Source: Falsihalocynthiibacter halioticoli
GTDB taxonomy: Bacteria; Pseudomonadota; Alphaproteobacteria; Rhodobacterales; Rhodobacteraceae
Reading direction: 5' to 3'
Assembly (NCBI RefSeq): GCF_025802015.1
Contig: NZ_JAOYFC010000002.1
Span: 806,001-870,000 of the forward strand
Length of the DNA: 64,000 nucleotides
Positions within the stretch are counted from its first letter, which is position 1. Each line of letters begins with the position of its first letter. The notes under the pieces were generated by a model. The model saw nothing but the letters and a program-made list of their open reading frames with translations. It searched no databases and was not told where the DNA came from. The translations under genes were made by a program, and so were the position numbers. Shown here piece by piece: positions 43,347 through 52,265 of this stretch.

Positions 43347-44156
43347 TTATGGCTTGAGCCGATAGCCCTTGCGGAACCACGCCCAACATATTGCAATAAT
43401 GCAACCGGTCGTCACGACACAGATCAGCAACCCAAGCCATGGGCCTGTCTCCGCTCCTCCAAGCACTCCATAGCGCACACCGTCAATCAGGTAGTAAATT
43501 GGATTGGCACGTGTGAGTGTTTGGATAAGTGGCGGCAGCGCATCTATGGAGTAAAAAGTTCCGGACAAGAACGCCAAAGGTGTCACTATGAAGTTGGTGA
43601 TTGCCGCAACTTGATCGAACTTATTGGAATAGACGCCAGCAAGAATGCCAAGCCCCCCGAGCATCGCGCTGCCAAGAAACGCAAAGACCAGAGCCCAGAT
43701 CGGATGATGAATCTCGATGCCCAAGATCAAGCTCATTCCAAGGCCGATAACAACGGCAACAAGCATCCCGCGCCCGATCGCCCCTGCTAGGTATCCGGCA
43801 ACGAGTTCAATTGGGGAAAGCGGCGGCATCAATGTATCGACGATATTGCCCTGAACCTTCGCAACGGTGATGGAGGATGAAGTATTCGCAAACGCGTTCT
43901 GAATAACCGTCATCATTAGAATACCCGGCGCGATGAAATGCAGAAACGGCACCCCGTTTACGTCACCACGGGTCGGCCCGATTGCAACGGTGAAAATTGC
44001 AAGGAACAAAGCAGCAGTCACCAACGGCGCAAGTAGCGTTTGCGTCCAGACAACGACAAAACGGCGTATCTCGCGTTGGGCGAGCGTATAGGTTCCAAGC
44101 CAGTTGATCCGGCCAAACTTGCGTTTCTGCTCCGAATATTCCGCCTGCATGCTCAT
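43347..44156 (-). CDS. ABC-2 type transporter permease, no adjacent ATPase
   Basis: Inner-membrane permease of 269 aa with six hydrophobic segments. It contains the ABC-2 signature near VQGNIVDTLMPPLSPIELVAGYLAGA and the later FLSGTFYSIDALPPLIQTLTRANPIYYLIDGVRY, as in YadH and polysaccharide or drug exporters. No ATP-binding partner lies within the window around it, so the ATPase must be elsewhere. It is divergent from gcrA, and the shared promoter region holds three GANTC sites. Confidence 0.88.
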   Translation of the reverse strand: MSMQAEYSEQKRKFGRINWLGTYTLAQREIRRFVVVWTQTLLAPLVTAALFLAIFTVAIGPTRGDVNGVPFLHFIAPGILMMTVIQNAFANTSSSITVAKVQGNIVDTLMPPLSPIELVAGYLAGAIGRGMLVAVVIGLGMSLILGIEIHHPIWALVFAFLGSAMLGGLGILAGVYSNKFDQVAAITNFIVTPLAFLSGTFYSIDALPPLIQTLTRANPIYYLIDGVRYGVLGGAETGPWLGLLICVVTTGCIIAICWAWFRKGYRLKP

Positions 44157-44177
44157 ACTTCCTCAACTAATTTCTCG

Positions 44178-44197
44178 GATTCAACCTGAATCGACTC
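44178..44197 (+). promoter_or_regulatory. Cluster of three GANTC (CcrM) methylation sites upstream of gcrA
   Basis: GATTC at 44178-44182, GAATC at 44188-44192 and GACTC at 44193-44197 lie within 20 bp in the divergent region. The first two also form an inverted repeat, GATTCA-ACC-TGAATC. GANTC is the CcrM methylation site, and GcrA is known to act at methylated GANTC promoters in alphaproteobacteria. A cell-cycle control element for gcrA and/or the permease is inferred. Confidence 0.55.
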
Positions 44198-44319
44198 CTG
44201 TGCCTTGTATCCCGTTGCGGGGTGATTAAAATAGGGGGTCAGTTGAATTCTTTCAGGTTGCGGCCTGCGAGACTGTTTTGTGCGGTCTTAATCCCGCGAA
44301 CCGAACCAAAGGAAGTTAT

Positions 44320-44895
44320 ATGTCCTGGACAGATGAGCGCGTCGAAACCCTGAAAAAAATGTGGGGCGAAGGCCAGTCCGCGAGCCAGATTGCCAAGGAA
44401 CTTGGCGGCGTTACCAGAAACGCCGTTATCGGCAAGGTGCACCGTCTTGGCCTTTCCAACCGCACAACCAGCAGCGCCAAGCCAAAAGCCAAAGAAAAGC
44501 CCGCAGCGGCAAAGCCAGCCGCGCGCGCAAAGCCGGCCACACCAAAGGCCGCGCCGGCAGCGGAGAAAGCTGCTGCACCTGCGGAAGCACCCGCTCGCCC
44601 AGCTACACCTGCGCGCAAAGCGATCATTCCTGCCGGACAGCCATTGCCTCCTCAACCTTCGGCCAATGAAATCAGCCCTGAAGCGCTGGCATCGGTTCGT
44701 GAAGTTGAAAAGACGGCCAAGAAGCTTTCGCTCATGGAGTTGACCGAGCGTACATGCAAATGGCCAATTGGCGACCCCGCCACAGACGAATTCTGGTTCT
44801 GCGGTCTCAATGTCCAAACTGGAAAACCTTACTGCGAGGCGCATGTCGGCGTTGCATTCCAGCCAATGAGCAGCCGCCGCGACCGTCGCCGCTAA
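44320..44895 (+). CDS. gcrA: GcrA cell cycle regulator
   Basis: Cell-cycle transcription factor that binds sigma-70 RNA polymerase and promoters marked by GANTC methylation. ATG 44320 follows AAAGGAAG; 191 aa. The N-terminal MSWTDERVETLKKMW and GGVTRNAVIGKVHRLGLSNR form the DNA-binding domain. A long Ala/Lys/Pro linker (about 50-115) follows. The C-terminal RTCKWPIGDPATDEFWFCG and AHVGVAFQPMS part is the conserved polymerase-contact region. Confidence 0.96.
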   Translation: MSWTDERVETLKKMWGEGQSASQIAKELGGVTRNAVIGKVHRLGLSNRTTSSAKPKAKEKPAAAKPAARAKPATPKAAPAAEKAAAPAEAPARPATPARKAIIPAGQPLPPQPSANEISPEALASVREVEKTAKKLSLMELTERTCKWPIGDPATDEFWFCGLNVQTGKPYCEAHVGVAFQPMSSRRDRRR

Positions 44896-44919
44896 GGCTT
44901 CGAAACATTCAAACATTCA

Positions 44920-44948
44920 GAGCGCCTCATCGGGCGCCCTTTTTTCTT
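44920..44948 (+). terminator. Terminator after gcrA
   Basis: A GC-rich hairpin (GCGCC around TCATC with GGCGC) followed by six Ts lies 25 bp past the gcrA stop. The stem is short, so the call is moderate. Confidence 0.6.
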
Positions 44949-44953
44949 TCTGG

Positions 44954-46954
44954 CTAGTTTCCGCCGCCCAAAATCTTCATAAGCTCCTTGGTCGCGGTAT
45001 CTTCGATCGTTCGGCGCGCGGCATCCTTCAAGCTCTCGCCCTTTTTCTGTTTGATCCCAAGCTTTTTGGCGATGTCGTTCTTTGCTTTCTTCCTCGCCTT
45101 TTTCACCTTCTTATCAAGATCTTCTTGATCAATATCCAAATCCTTAGCGTTTAGCGCCTCAACATCGAGGAAATAGCGCGGCCCCGCCCACGGGCCTTTG
45201 ATCCGAACTGGAACCTTTACGCCGCCTGTACCGTCTTCTTTCACAAGCGCGGTCGGGACGATGCGGAAATCAAGCATCTGCTCGCCGAGATCGACTTCAC
45301 CTGTACCAACAGCAGTCAGCCCATTTGCCCGAGCATCAAGATCATCCGTACGCGCAATTCCATTCTCCATATCGAAAGATGCCGTCAGGCTGTCAAAAAT
45401 TGTCCGCTTGCCTTCACCTTGCTGATCCGGGTCTGTATTCGCAATCATCCGCTTCAGATCAACACCCTTTAGCGCGCCTTTGCGCATCGCAAGTTGAGCA
45501 GAACCAGAGAAGTTATGCATAATTTCATCAACGGATTCCCCGACGCCAAGGAACTCGATCGAAAAATCTCCCTTTCCGGAAAAGCGTTCTAGATCAACAA
45601 GGTCGACGAGAAGCGGCTCCACATCAACATTTGCTGCTGCAAGATTTCCGCCAACAGAAAGCCCACCTCTCCCATTCATCACAAACTGCCCCGAAAGCGC
45701 ACCGTCATAGGCAGCGGTTTGTTCAAGCGCGAACACAGCCCTGCCCGCTTCAGCCCGCGTTAGAATCTGACTATTGCCGAGCTTCAAACCGCCAAGGACA
45801 AGCTTGTTTGCCCGAAGGGAAACTTCAGCATCGGTCAGAAATAGAAACTCAGTACTGATTTGGTCTTTGGGCCAACCCGTTTGTGTTTTGGGTTTCTTTG
45901 GCCGAGCAGATTGTGGCTTGCCTTGTGAGTTGCGCGATTTTGAAGTTTCGGAAAAGTCCAAGACGTCCGCCGTCAACGCGGCTTTTAACTTCGGCCGATC
46001 CTTGCCTGGAAGGAGGTCGATATCACCGCGCACTTCATTTTCACCAATCGCGATCCGCCCAGAGCGTAAAAAGAGCGCGCCGTCGTCTGTGCGTGTCGCT
46101 TTTCCTGAAAGCGCGAGCGCACCGTCGAATGCGCCCCCTGCGCCACCCATTCGTGCCGCTATGGTCGACAGGTCATTGGCATATGCTGATAGTTGCCCGT
46201 CAAACTCGAAATTGCCGAGGCCCAGCTTACCATCGAAGCTCGCTTTAACGCCGCCATACTCGGCCGAAATTTCAAGCGGCGTGACGAGCCCATCAATGAA
46301 GTTTCGAGCGTTGGTAACGGTCGCTCCCATTTTCACGACTGCGCCGGAATACTCACCCGACCCGACAACCTTAATCGCACCATCTGCATCTGGCATCCGA
46401 AGCGTGAAGTCCACATTTTGAAACCGCTCATGTCGTCCATTCTGGTGGTCAATAAAACGGATGTCCGCCCCCTTCACCGCAGCCTCATCTACGCTGTAGG
46501 ACCTTGAAGTTGCGGCTTTTTCGCCGCCCCCTTCATTTGAGGATGGCGCCTTCACGGCTTGAATGGTCTTCTGGTCAAATGACCAGTTTTCGCGGCCATC
46601 CTCGGCAATTTCGAGTAGAATTTTTGGTTGATTAAACTCAACCGTCTTGATCACGACATCGCCGCTCAGCAACGAAAAGAAGGAGACACCAACTTTCAAG
46701 CCCTCAGCAGTGATCATCGGGCCAGAATCTGACCAATCTGCATTTGCCAGCTTAACAGGTCCGGTTTTAATCGACAGATGCGGAAACAAGCTTGTTGTTA
46801 CATCGCCCTCAATCTGAACATCTCGTCCGGTTACAATTTCCAACCGCTCGCTCGCGAGGTCCGCGAGCTTTTGACCAGGAATAAGCGCGAGTGCGACAAG
46901 TGCAAGAAAGCCGAGGGTAAATAGGAATGCGACACCCCGATAAATCCAACGCAT
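44954..46954 (-). CDS. AsmA family envelope protein
   Basis: A 666-aa protein with one N-terminal membrane helix (GVAFLFTLGFLALVALALIPG, about 7-27) and a long periplasmic part. LASERLEIVTGRDVQIEGDV and later repeats fit AsmA proteins, members of a family implicated in phospholipid traffic to the outer membrane. The C-terminal quarter (IMHNFSGSAQLAMRKGALKG and DLEQMLDF-like strands) is the AsmA C-domain, followed by a Lys-rich tail. It is convergent with gcrA and divergent from rimO. Confidence 0.9.
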   Translation of the reverse strand: MRWIYRGVAFLFTLGFLALVALALIPGQKLADLASERLEIVTGRDVQIEGDVTTSLFPHLSIKTGPVKLANADWSDSGPMITAEGLKVGVSFFSLLSGDVVIKTVEFNQPKILLEIAEDGRENWSFDQKTIQAVKAPSSNEGGGEKAATSRSYSVDEAAVKGADIRFIDHQNGRHERFQNVDFTLRMPDADGAIKVVGSGEYSGAVVKMGATVTNARNFIDGLVTPLEISAEYGGVKASFDGKLGLGNFEFDGQLSAYANDLSTIAARMGGAGGAFDGALALSGKATRTDDGALFLRSGRIAIGENEVRGDIDLLPGKDRPKLKAALTADVLDFSETSKSRNSQGKPQSARPKKPKTQTGWPKDQISTEFLFLTDAEVSLRANKLVLGGLKLGNSQILTRAEAGRAVFALEQTAAYDGALSGQFVMNGRGGLSVGGNLAAANVDVEPLLVDLVDLERFSGKGDFSIEFLGVGESVDEIMHNFSGSAQLAMRKGALKGVDLKRMIANTDPDQQGEGKRTIFDSLTASFDMENGIARTDDLDARANGLTAVGTGEVDLGEQMLDFRIVPTALVKEDGTGGVKVPVRIKGPWAGPRYFLDVEALNAKDLDIDQEDLDKKVKKARKKAKNDIAKKLGIKQKKGESLKDAARRTIEDTATKELMKILGGGN

Positions 46955-47081
46955 AGCTCACCTCAATTATTTTCTTTCCTGTGTAAGCGCCATTTCAACT
47001 GCCCACAATGGCCCTCACCTCAGTGTGACTTCGCTTATGTTTGTCTTTGCTCCGCATCAAACGCCAGTGTATAGCCACGCC

Positions 47082-48464
47082 ATGAGCCAGAATCCGCCAG
47101 AACTCCGCCCCGACCTTGCACCACGCGCGCAAATCTCTGACCCCATTCGAGAGGGCCAGCCGAAAATCGGTATGGTGAGCCTTGGGTGCCCGAAAGCATT
47201 GGTGGATAGCGAGCGCATCCTTACACGTCTGCGCGCCGAAGGGTATGCTATCTCTCCGGACTATGGCGGAGCAGAGGCTGTGATCGTCAATACCTGCGGT
47301 TTTCTGGATAGTGCGAAGGCAGAGAGCCTTGAGGCGATTGGCGAAGCGATCAACGAAAACGGCCGCGTCATTGTAACGGGATGTTTGGGCGCAGAACCTG
47401 AATACATTACCGGTGCGCATCCAAGCGTTTTGGCCGTAACTGGCCCACACCAATACGAGCAAGTGCTTGATGCGGTTCACCAAGCTGTGCCGCCAAGCCC
47501 CGATCCGTTTGTTGACCTTCTTCCCGCCCGCGGGGTTTCGCTAACACCGCGCCACTTTAGCTATCTCAAAATTTCCGAGGGCTGTAACCACAAATGCAAA
47601 TTCTGCATTATTCCCGACATGCGCGGCAAACTTCAGTCGCGCCCTGCACACGCAGTTTTGCGCGAGGCAGAAAAGCTTGTTGATGCGGGCGTGAAGGAAC
47701 TCTTGGTCATCTCACAAGACACCAGCGCCTACGGCCTTGACCGCAAGTATGATGTAAACCCTTGGAAAGATGGCGAAGTGCGTAGCCACATCACTGATCT
47801 CGCTCGCGAACTGGGGAGTTTGGGCGCTTGGGTTCGGCTGCACTATGTTTATCCCTATCCCCATGTACGTGATCTCATTCCGTTGATGGCGGATGGACAT
47901 ATTCTCCCTTATCTCGACATCCCGTTTCAACACAGCCACCCAGATGTTCTGCGTCGTATGGCACGCCCCGCAGCCGGCGCCAAAACGCTGGACGAAATCA
48001 ATGCGTGGCGCGAAATTTGCCCCGACATAACGCTGCGCAGCACTTTTATCGTCGGCTATCCTGGTGAAACCGAAGAAGAGTTTCAGCATCTGCTCGACTG
48101 GCTGCAAGAGGCGCAACTCGATCGCGTAGGCTGCTTCCAATACGAGAACGTCGAAGGCGCGCGAAGCAATGCCCTCCCCGATCACGTTCCTGCCGAAGTA
48201 AAAGAAGAGCGTTGGCACCGATTTATGGAAGTTTCGCAATCCATCTCGGCCGCGAAACTTGAGCGCAAGGTCGGAACGCTTCAGGACGTCATTGTTGATG
48301 AAGTGGACGACGAAGCCGCCACATGCCGTACCAAAGCCGATGCGCCCGAAATCGACGGAAACCTGTTTATCGACGAAGGGTTTGAGGACCTCAAACCGGG
48401 CGATATGCTTACGGTAAAAGTAGATGAGGCAAGTGAATACGACCTTTGGGGCAAAGCCGTTTAG
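47082..48464 (+). CDS. rimO: Ribosomal protein S12 methylthiotransferase RimO
   Basis: Radical SAM enzyme that methylthiolates an Asp of ribosomal protein S12. ATG 47082 gives 460 aa, with an upstream in-frame region lacking homology. The N-terminal UPF0004 domain has GMVSLGCPKALVDSERIL and NTCGFLDSAK. The radical SAM cluster CxxxCxxC is in SEGCNHKCKFCIIP, and a C-terminal TRAM domain ends with EASEYDLWGKAV. Its stop interlocks with that of tadA (TTAG). Confidence 0.96.
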   Translation: MSQNPPELRPDLAPRAQISDPIREGQPKIGMVSLGCPKALVDSERILTRLRAEGYAISPDYGGAEAVIVNTCGFLDSAKAESLEAIGEAINENGRVIVTGCLGAEPEYITGAHPSVLAVTGPHQYEQVLDAVHQAVPPSPDPFVDLLPARGVSLTPRHFSYLKISEGCNHKCKFCIIPDMRGKLQSRPAHAVLREAEKLVDAGVKELLVISQDTSAYGLDRKYDVNPWKDGEVRSHITDLARELGSLGAWVRLHYVYPYPHVRDLIPLMADGHILPYLDIPFQHSHPDVLRRMARPAAGAKTLDEINAWREICPDITLRSTFIVGYPGETEEEFQHLLDWLQEAQLDRVGCFQYENVEGARSNALPDHVPAEVKEERWHRFMEVSQSISAAKLERKVGTLQDVIVDEVDDEAATCRTKADAPEIDGNLFIDEGFEDLKPGDMLTVKVDEASEYDLWGKAV

Positions 48465-48913
48465 CGGCGAGATTTGAAGAAGCTTTTTAGCAGCTCTTCT
48501 GACTCTTGCGCCGAAATGCCATCATATACTTCAGGAACATGATGCGCCTGCGGGTGCGCGAAAATTCGCGGCCCCTGCGCAATACCGCCGGACTTTGGGT
48601 CGGCCGCCCCATAATAAACACGCCGGAGACGCGCAGCTGAAATGGCCATTGCACACATCGGACAAGGCTCAAGCGTGACGTAAAGATCGCAATCAGTAAG
48701 ACGCTCGGTCTGAAGCTTTGAACATGCTTCTCTTATGACAAGAACCTCTGCGTGTGCGGTCGGGTCATTAAGCTCACGAGTCCGATTGCCATTCTCTGCA
48801 AGCACTTCACCAGATCCAGAGACCAGCACCGCGCCAACAGGCACTTCCCCACGCTTTGCAGCGTTCTTTGCTTGGATAAGCGCATGTTTCATATGGCTGT
48901 TGAAGCGTGTCAT
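48461..48913 (-). CDS. tadA: tRNA adenosine(34) deaminase
   Basis: Converts A34 to inosine in tRNA-Arg(ACG). ATG 48913 gives 150 aa; an internal ATG at 48892 is also possible. The zinc and catalytic motif HAE is in PTAHAEVLVIREAC, and PCPMCAMAISAARL gives the two cysteine ligands. It is convergent with rimO and divergent from rluB, whose start is 75 bp away. Confidence 0.94.
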   Translation of the reverse strand: MTRFNSHMKHALIQAKNAAKRGEVPVGAVLVSGSGEVLAENGNRTRELNDPTAHAEVLVIREACSKLQTERLTDCDLYVTLEPCPMCAMAISAARLRRVYYGAADPKSGGIAQGPRIFAHPQAHHVPEVYDGISAQESEELLKSFFKSRR

Positions 48914-48988
48914 GGCATCGTTTTGCCTCGTTCTGGGTTCTATGCCAAGCTGCTTTCTATTCTCCAAGAACTGCTATAGAGCGAGCCT

Positions 48989-49912
48989 ATGGAAAAATCA
49001 GCCAATACACCGACCACAAAATCAGGCGACCGGATCGCCAAAGTCCTAGCCCGAGCGGGCGTTGCGTCGCGCCGCGAGGCCGAGCGGATGATTGAAGCTG
49101 GTCGGGTATCGGTCAATGGCAAGGTAATAGACAGCCCCGCTTTGAACGTTACTGAAAAGGACAAGATCGAAGTCGACGGGAAGCCGCTTGCCGAACCAGA
49201 GCACGCACGTATGTGGCTTTACTATAAGCCGCTCGGCCTCGTGACGACAGAAAGCGACGAAAAAGGCCGAGAGACAGTATTTGACGCCCTGCCAGAAGAG
49301 TTGGGGCGCGTTTTGAGCGTTGGCCGGCTGGACATCAATTCGGAGGGGCTCCTGCTTCTAACGAATGACGGCGGCATTAAACGCAAGCTTGAGTTGCCTT
49401 CTACCGGATGGCTGCGCCGCTATCGCGTACGTGTGAATGGCCGCCCCGATGAAACAACCCTTGAACCGTTGCGCAAAGGGATCAGCGTGGATGGAGAAAC
49501 TTTCCAGCCCATGATCGTATCTCTAGACCGCCAACAAGGCGCAAACGCGTGGCTCACGGTCTCTATTCGCGAAGGTAAAAACCGCGAGATCCGGCGCGCT
49601 ATGGCGGCGATTGGGCTAACTGTGAACCGCTTGTTGCGTGTATCTTATGGTCCGTTCAGGCTTGGAGAACTTAAGCCCGGTGAGGTCGAAGAAGTGAAGC
49701 AGCGTGTCCTACGCGACCAACTCGGCCTCGCGCAGGATGAAGGGAAACCTTCAAAGCCAATGCCAGTGCGAAAACGCAAAGAACTTGCAACAAAAGGCAA
49801 GGCAGCAGGTTTCAAGGGAGCGGCGAAATCTGGCGCTTTCGGTGCAAAATCCGCGAAGAAGCCACGCAAGACAACAAGCGCTCGACCACCGCATAAGCGC
49901 AATAAATCCTAG
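48989..49912 (+). CDS. rluB: 23S rRNA pseudouridine synthase (RluB-type)
   Basis: Makes pseudouridine in 23S rRNA. Length 307 aa. An N-terminal S4 RNA-binding domain (RIAKVLARAGVASRREAERM) is followed by the catalytic domain with Asp in SVGRLDINSEGLLLLTNDG and GKNREIRRAMAAIGL. A Lys/Arg-rich tail of about 50 residues follows, ending PPHKRNKS. RluE/RsuA-type specificity cannot be excluded, but S4 plus the tail favour RluB. Confidence 0.92.
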   Translation: MEKSANTPTTKSGDRIAKVLARAGVASRREAERMIEAGRVSVNGKVIDSPALNVTEKDKIEVDGKPLAEPEHARMWLYYKPLGLVTTESDEKGRETVFDALPEELGRVLSVGRLDINSEGLLLLTNDGGIKRKLELPSTGWLRRYRVRVNGRPDETTLEPLRKGISVDGETFQPMIVSLDRQQGANAWLTVSIREGKNREIRRAMAAIGLTVNRLLRVSYGPFRLGELKPGEVEEVKQRVLRDQLGLAQDEGKPSKPMPVRKRKELATKGKAAGFKGAAKSGAFGAKSAKKPRKTTSARPPHKRNKS

Positions 49913-50107
49913 GCGATTTCGCGACTGTAAGCTCCTTAAGCGACAGGCAAGAATTTTAAGCGCGCCAGCTTCGAATGGGGCAGCGCATTCTGTCGTGCTT
50001 CGCTCATCCGAAATTTCCCCCTTAAAAATTCGGGTCATGCGCTAGCATGAATCGGTGTACTGCCCTATATCTTAAAGTAATTTTAAAGCACCCGCATGGG
50101 GGAATTC

Positions 50108-50191
50108 ATGGCTGGGACAGGTATTCAAAAACTTGCGTTCATTCTTTTGGTGGTATTGACGCTTTATGTTTCAATCTCCGGAGGGGCATAA
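50108..50191 (+). CDS. 27-residue membrane microprotein, first gene of the XpaC-TelA-SPFH operon
   Basis: ATG 50108 follows a strong GGGGG site at spacing 6. The frame encodes 27 residues beginning MAGTGIQKLAFILLVV, with a single hydrophobic helix (about 7-23, LAFILLVVLTLYVSI) and a GGA end. Its TAA overlaps the ATG of the XpaC gene (TAATG at 50189-50193), giving translational coupling. The short frame, good ribosome site, hydrophobicity and coupling support a real protein or a leader peptide. It is easy to miss because of its size. Confidence 0.65.
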   Translation: MAGTGIQKLAFILLVVLTLYVSISGGA

Positions 50192-51069
50192 TGGCCCAGC
50201 GCTTCGGAGGGAAATACAGCCCGAACGGCGCGACAGAGGGGCAATCTCAGCCCCCTTCACACCCGTTTCGCGGCAAGAAACCGGCGCGCGCTGCCGCGCG
50301 ACTTAACGTCCTTTTCTTTACCCCGCTGCCACTTGCCCTGCTCGCGTTCTTTCGCGAGCCCGCTCAAATGGCTCTCTCTCTCCTCGCAGTAGCGCTGCTG
50401 TTGGCGGCTGCGTGGCTTACCCGTGAAGGTGTACTTGCCCACGAAGCTTATGATTCAAGGCGCGTTGCCCGAAAACCCGCGTTTCCACGCAAGATATTTG
50501 GCTCGGTTTTAACTGGCTGTGGGCTTGGTGTTGCCGGACTTGCTGGCGGCGGCGAAGTGTTTGAAGCTGGCCTCTATTTTACTTTGGGGTCTGCACTTCA
50601 TTTGATTTCGTTCGGCCCTGACCCTTTGAAATCCAAAGGGACCGAAGGTGCAGACGAATTTCAACAAGATCGGGTTGCCCGCGCAGTTGCAGAAGCGGAA
50701 AAACACCTTGAGTACATGTCAAAGGCGATCCGACGTGCGGAAGACCGACAGCTAATTGCTCGCGTCGAACAGTTCCAGACTGTCGCGCGCGATCTCTTTC
50801 GGACCGTTGAGGAAGATCCGCGCGACCTTTCCGCCGCACGTCGCTACATGGGCGTCTATCTAATGGGTGCACGAGACGCGACAACCAAATTTGCCGACAT
50901 TTACAGCCGCACGCAGAACCAGCAAGCCAGACTAGACTACGAGAATTTACTTACTGACCTTGAAACAAATTTCGCAGCCCGCACGCGTTCACTTCTAGAA
51001 GCGGACAAAGGCGATCTTGATGTTGAAATCGAAGTCCTTCGAGAGCGCTTAGCGCGCGAAGGTGTATAG
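50191..51069 (+). CDS. xpaC: XpaC family membrane protein
   Basis: A 292-aa membrane protein of the family annotated as '5-bromo-4-chloroindolyl phosphate hydrolysis', which usually accompanies TelA. A soluble N-terminal 40 residues precede two close helices (LNVLFFTPLPLALLAFF and MALSLLAVALLLAAAWL). A second hydrophobic pair follows near 110-150. The C-terminal 130 residues are alpha-helical (RVARAVAEAEKHLEYMSKAI onward) and probably coiled coil. ATG 50191 is chosen because it is coupled to the microprotein stop and preceded by GGAGGGG. The historical name does not prove enzyme activity. Confidence 0.85.
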   Translation: MAQRFGGKYSPNGATEGQSQPPSHPFRGKKPARAAARLNVLFFTPLPLALLAFFREPAQMALSLLAVALLLAAAWLTREGVLAHEAYDSRRVARKPAFPRKIFGSVLTGCGLGVAGLAGGGEVFEAGLYFTLGSALHLISFGPDPLKSKGTEGADEFQQDRVARAVAEAEKHLEYMSKAIRRAEDRQLIARVEQFQTVARDLFRTVEEDPRDLSAARRYMGVYLMGARDATTKFADIYSRTQNQQARLDYENLLTDLETNFAARTRSLLEADKGDLDVEIEVLRERLAREGV

Positions 51070-51077
51070 GGGGAATT

Positions 51078-52265
51078 ATGGACGAAAACATTCGCAAACA
51101 AGCCGAGAAAGCAACCGAATTGGTTGAAGAGGTCGCAAAAGTTGAGCTGGCAGAGCCCTCAAACAGCCTTGTTTCACTCAAGGAAGCCGAACCACCTATC
51201 GCGGAAGAAATCCAAAAACGTATGGATGAGTTAGATCTGACTGATACAGGATCAATTGTGAACTTCGGTTCATCCGCACAAGCAGAGTTGCAAACCATTT
51301 CGCAAGCTATGCTGAGCGATGTGAAGAATAAGGATGTCGGCCCCGCTGGTGACAGCCTGAGAAGCATTGTTTCGACGATACGCGGCTTTAGTGTTTCTGA
51401 GCTAGACGTTCGGCGGAAGCGCAGTTGGTGGGAACGCCTCACCGGACGCGCCGCTCCTTTTGCAAAATTTCTTGCAAAGTTCGAGGACGTTCAGGGGCAA
51501 ATCGACAAGATTACTGACAGCCTCCTCACACATGAGCACAAGCTGCTGAAGGATATTAAGTCGCTTGATAACCTGTATGACAAGACCCTGAGCTTCTATG
51601 ATGAACTCGGGCTGTACATCACAGCAGGCGAAGAAAAAATCGAAGAACTCGACACAAAGACCATTCCAGAGAAAGAGGCTGCAGTTAACAAAGCCGCCGA
51701 AAACGACGCTGTGATGGCGGCCCAAGAGCTTCGTGACATTCGCGCAGCACGGGATGATCTTGAGCGTCGCGTTCACGACCTAAAGCTTACACGACAAGTC
51801 ACAATGCAGAGTTTGCCGTCCATTCGTCTCGTACAAGAGAATGACAAATCTCTCGTTACGAAAATCAACTCTACTTTGGTCAACACCGTTCCGCTTTGGG
51901 AAACCCAATTGGCCCAAGCCGTCACAATTCAACGCAGCTCCGAAGCAGCACATGCCGTTAGAGATGCAAATGATTTGACGAACGAATTGCTAACTGCCAA
52001 CGCCGATAACCTTCGCCAAGCCAACAAAGTTGTCAGAGAAGAAATGGAGCGTGGTGTATTCGATATTGAGGCCGTGAAAGCAGCGAATGAAACTCTGATC
52101 GGTACAATCAACGATAGCCTTGCCATCGCTGACGAAGGCAAACGCCGACGCGCCGAAGCAGAAGAAGAGCTTGTCCGTCTCGAGCACGAGCTTAAAGAAA
52201 CTCTCGCATCAGCAAAGGCGCGCGGAGACAAGACCGGAAGTGAAATCGGGACGTCCGTGAACTAA
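51078..52265 (+). CDS. telA: TelA family (toxic anion resistance) protein
   Basis: A soluble 395-aa protein of the TelA family, known from tellurite and toxic-anion resistance loci. It is almost wholly helical with long coiled-coil segments. KSWWERLTG-like and FLAKFEDVQGQIDKITDSL lead to the central domain, and TMQSLPSIRLVQENDKSLVTKINSTLVNTVP in two parts is the conserved core. It begins 8 bp after the XpaC stop and its stop overlaps the next start (TAATG). Its GGGGGAATT ribosome region repeats that of the microprotein. It may be a cytoplasmic partner of XpaC at the membrane. Confidence 0.9.
   Translation: MDENIRKQAEKATELVEEVAKVELAEPSNSLVSLKEAEPPIAEEIQKRMDELDLTDTGSIVNFGSSAQAELQTISQAMLSDVKNKDVGPAGDSLRSIVSTIRGFSVSELDVRRKRSWWERLTGRAAPFAKFLAKFEDVQGQIDKITDSLLTHEHKLLKDIKSLDNLYDKTLSFYDELGLYITAGEEKIEELDTKTIPEKEAAVNKAAENDAVMAAQELRDIRAARDDLERRVHDLKLTRQVTMQSLPSIRLVQENDKSLVTKINSTLVNTVPLWETQLAQAVTIQRSSEAAHAVRDANDLTNELLTANADNLRQANKVVREEMERGVFDIEAVKAANETLIGTINDSLAIADEGKRRRAEAEEELVRLEHELKETLASAKARGDKTGSEIGTSVN

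Noticed and set aside
44239..44916. 225-codon frame antisense to gcrA
   Set aside because: Explained by the Ala/Pro/Lys-rich linker of gcrA read backwards.
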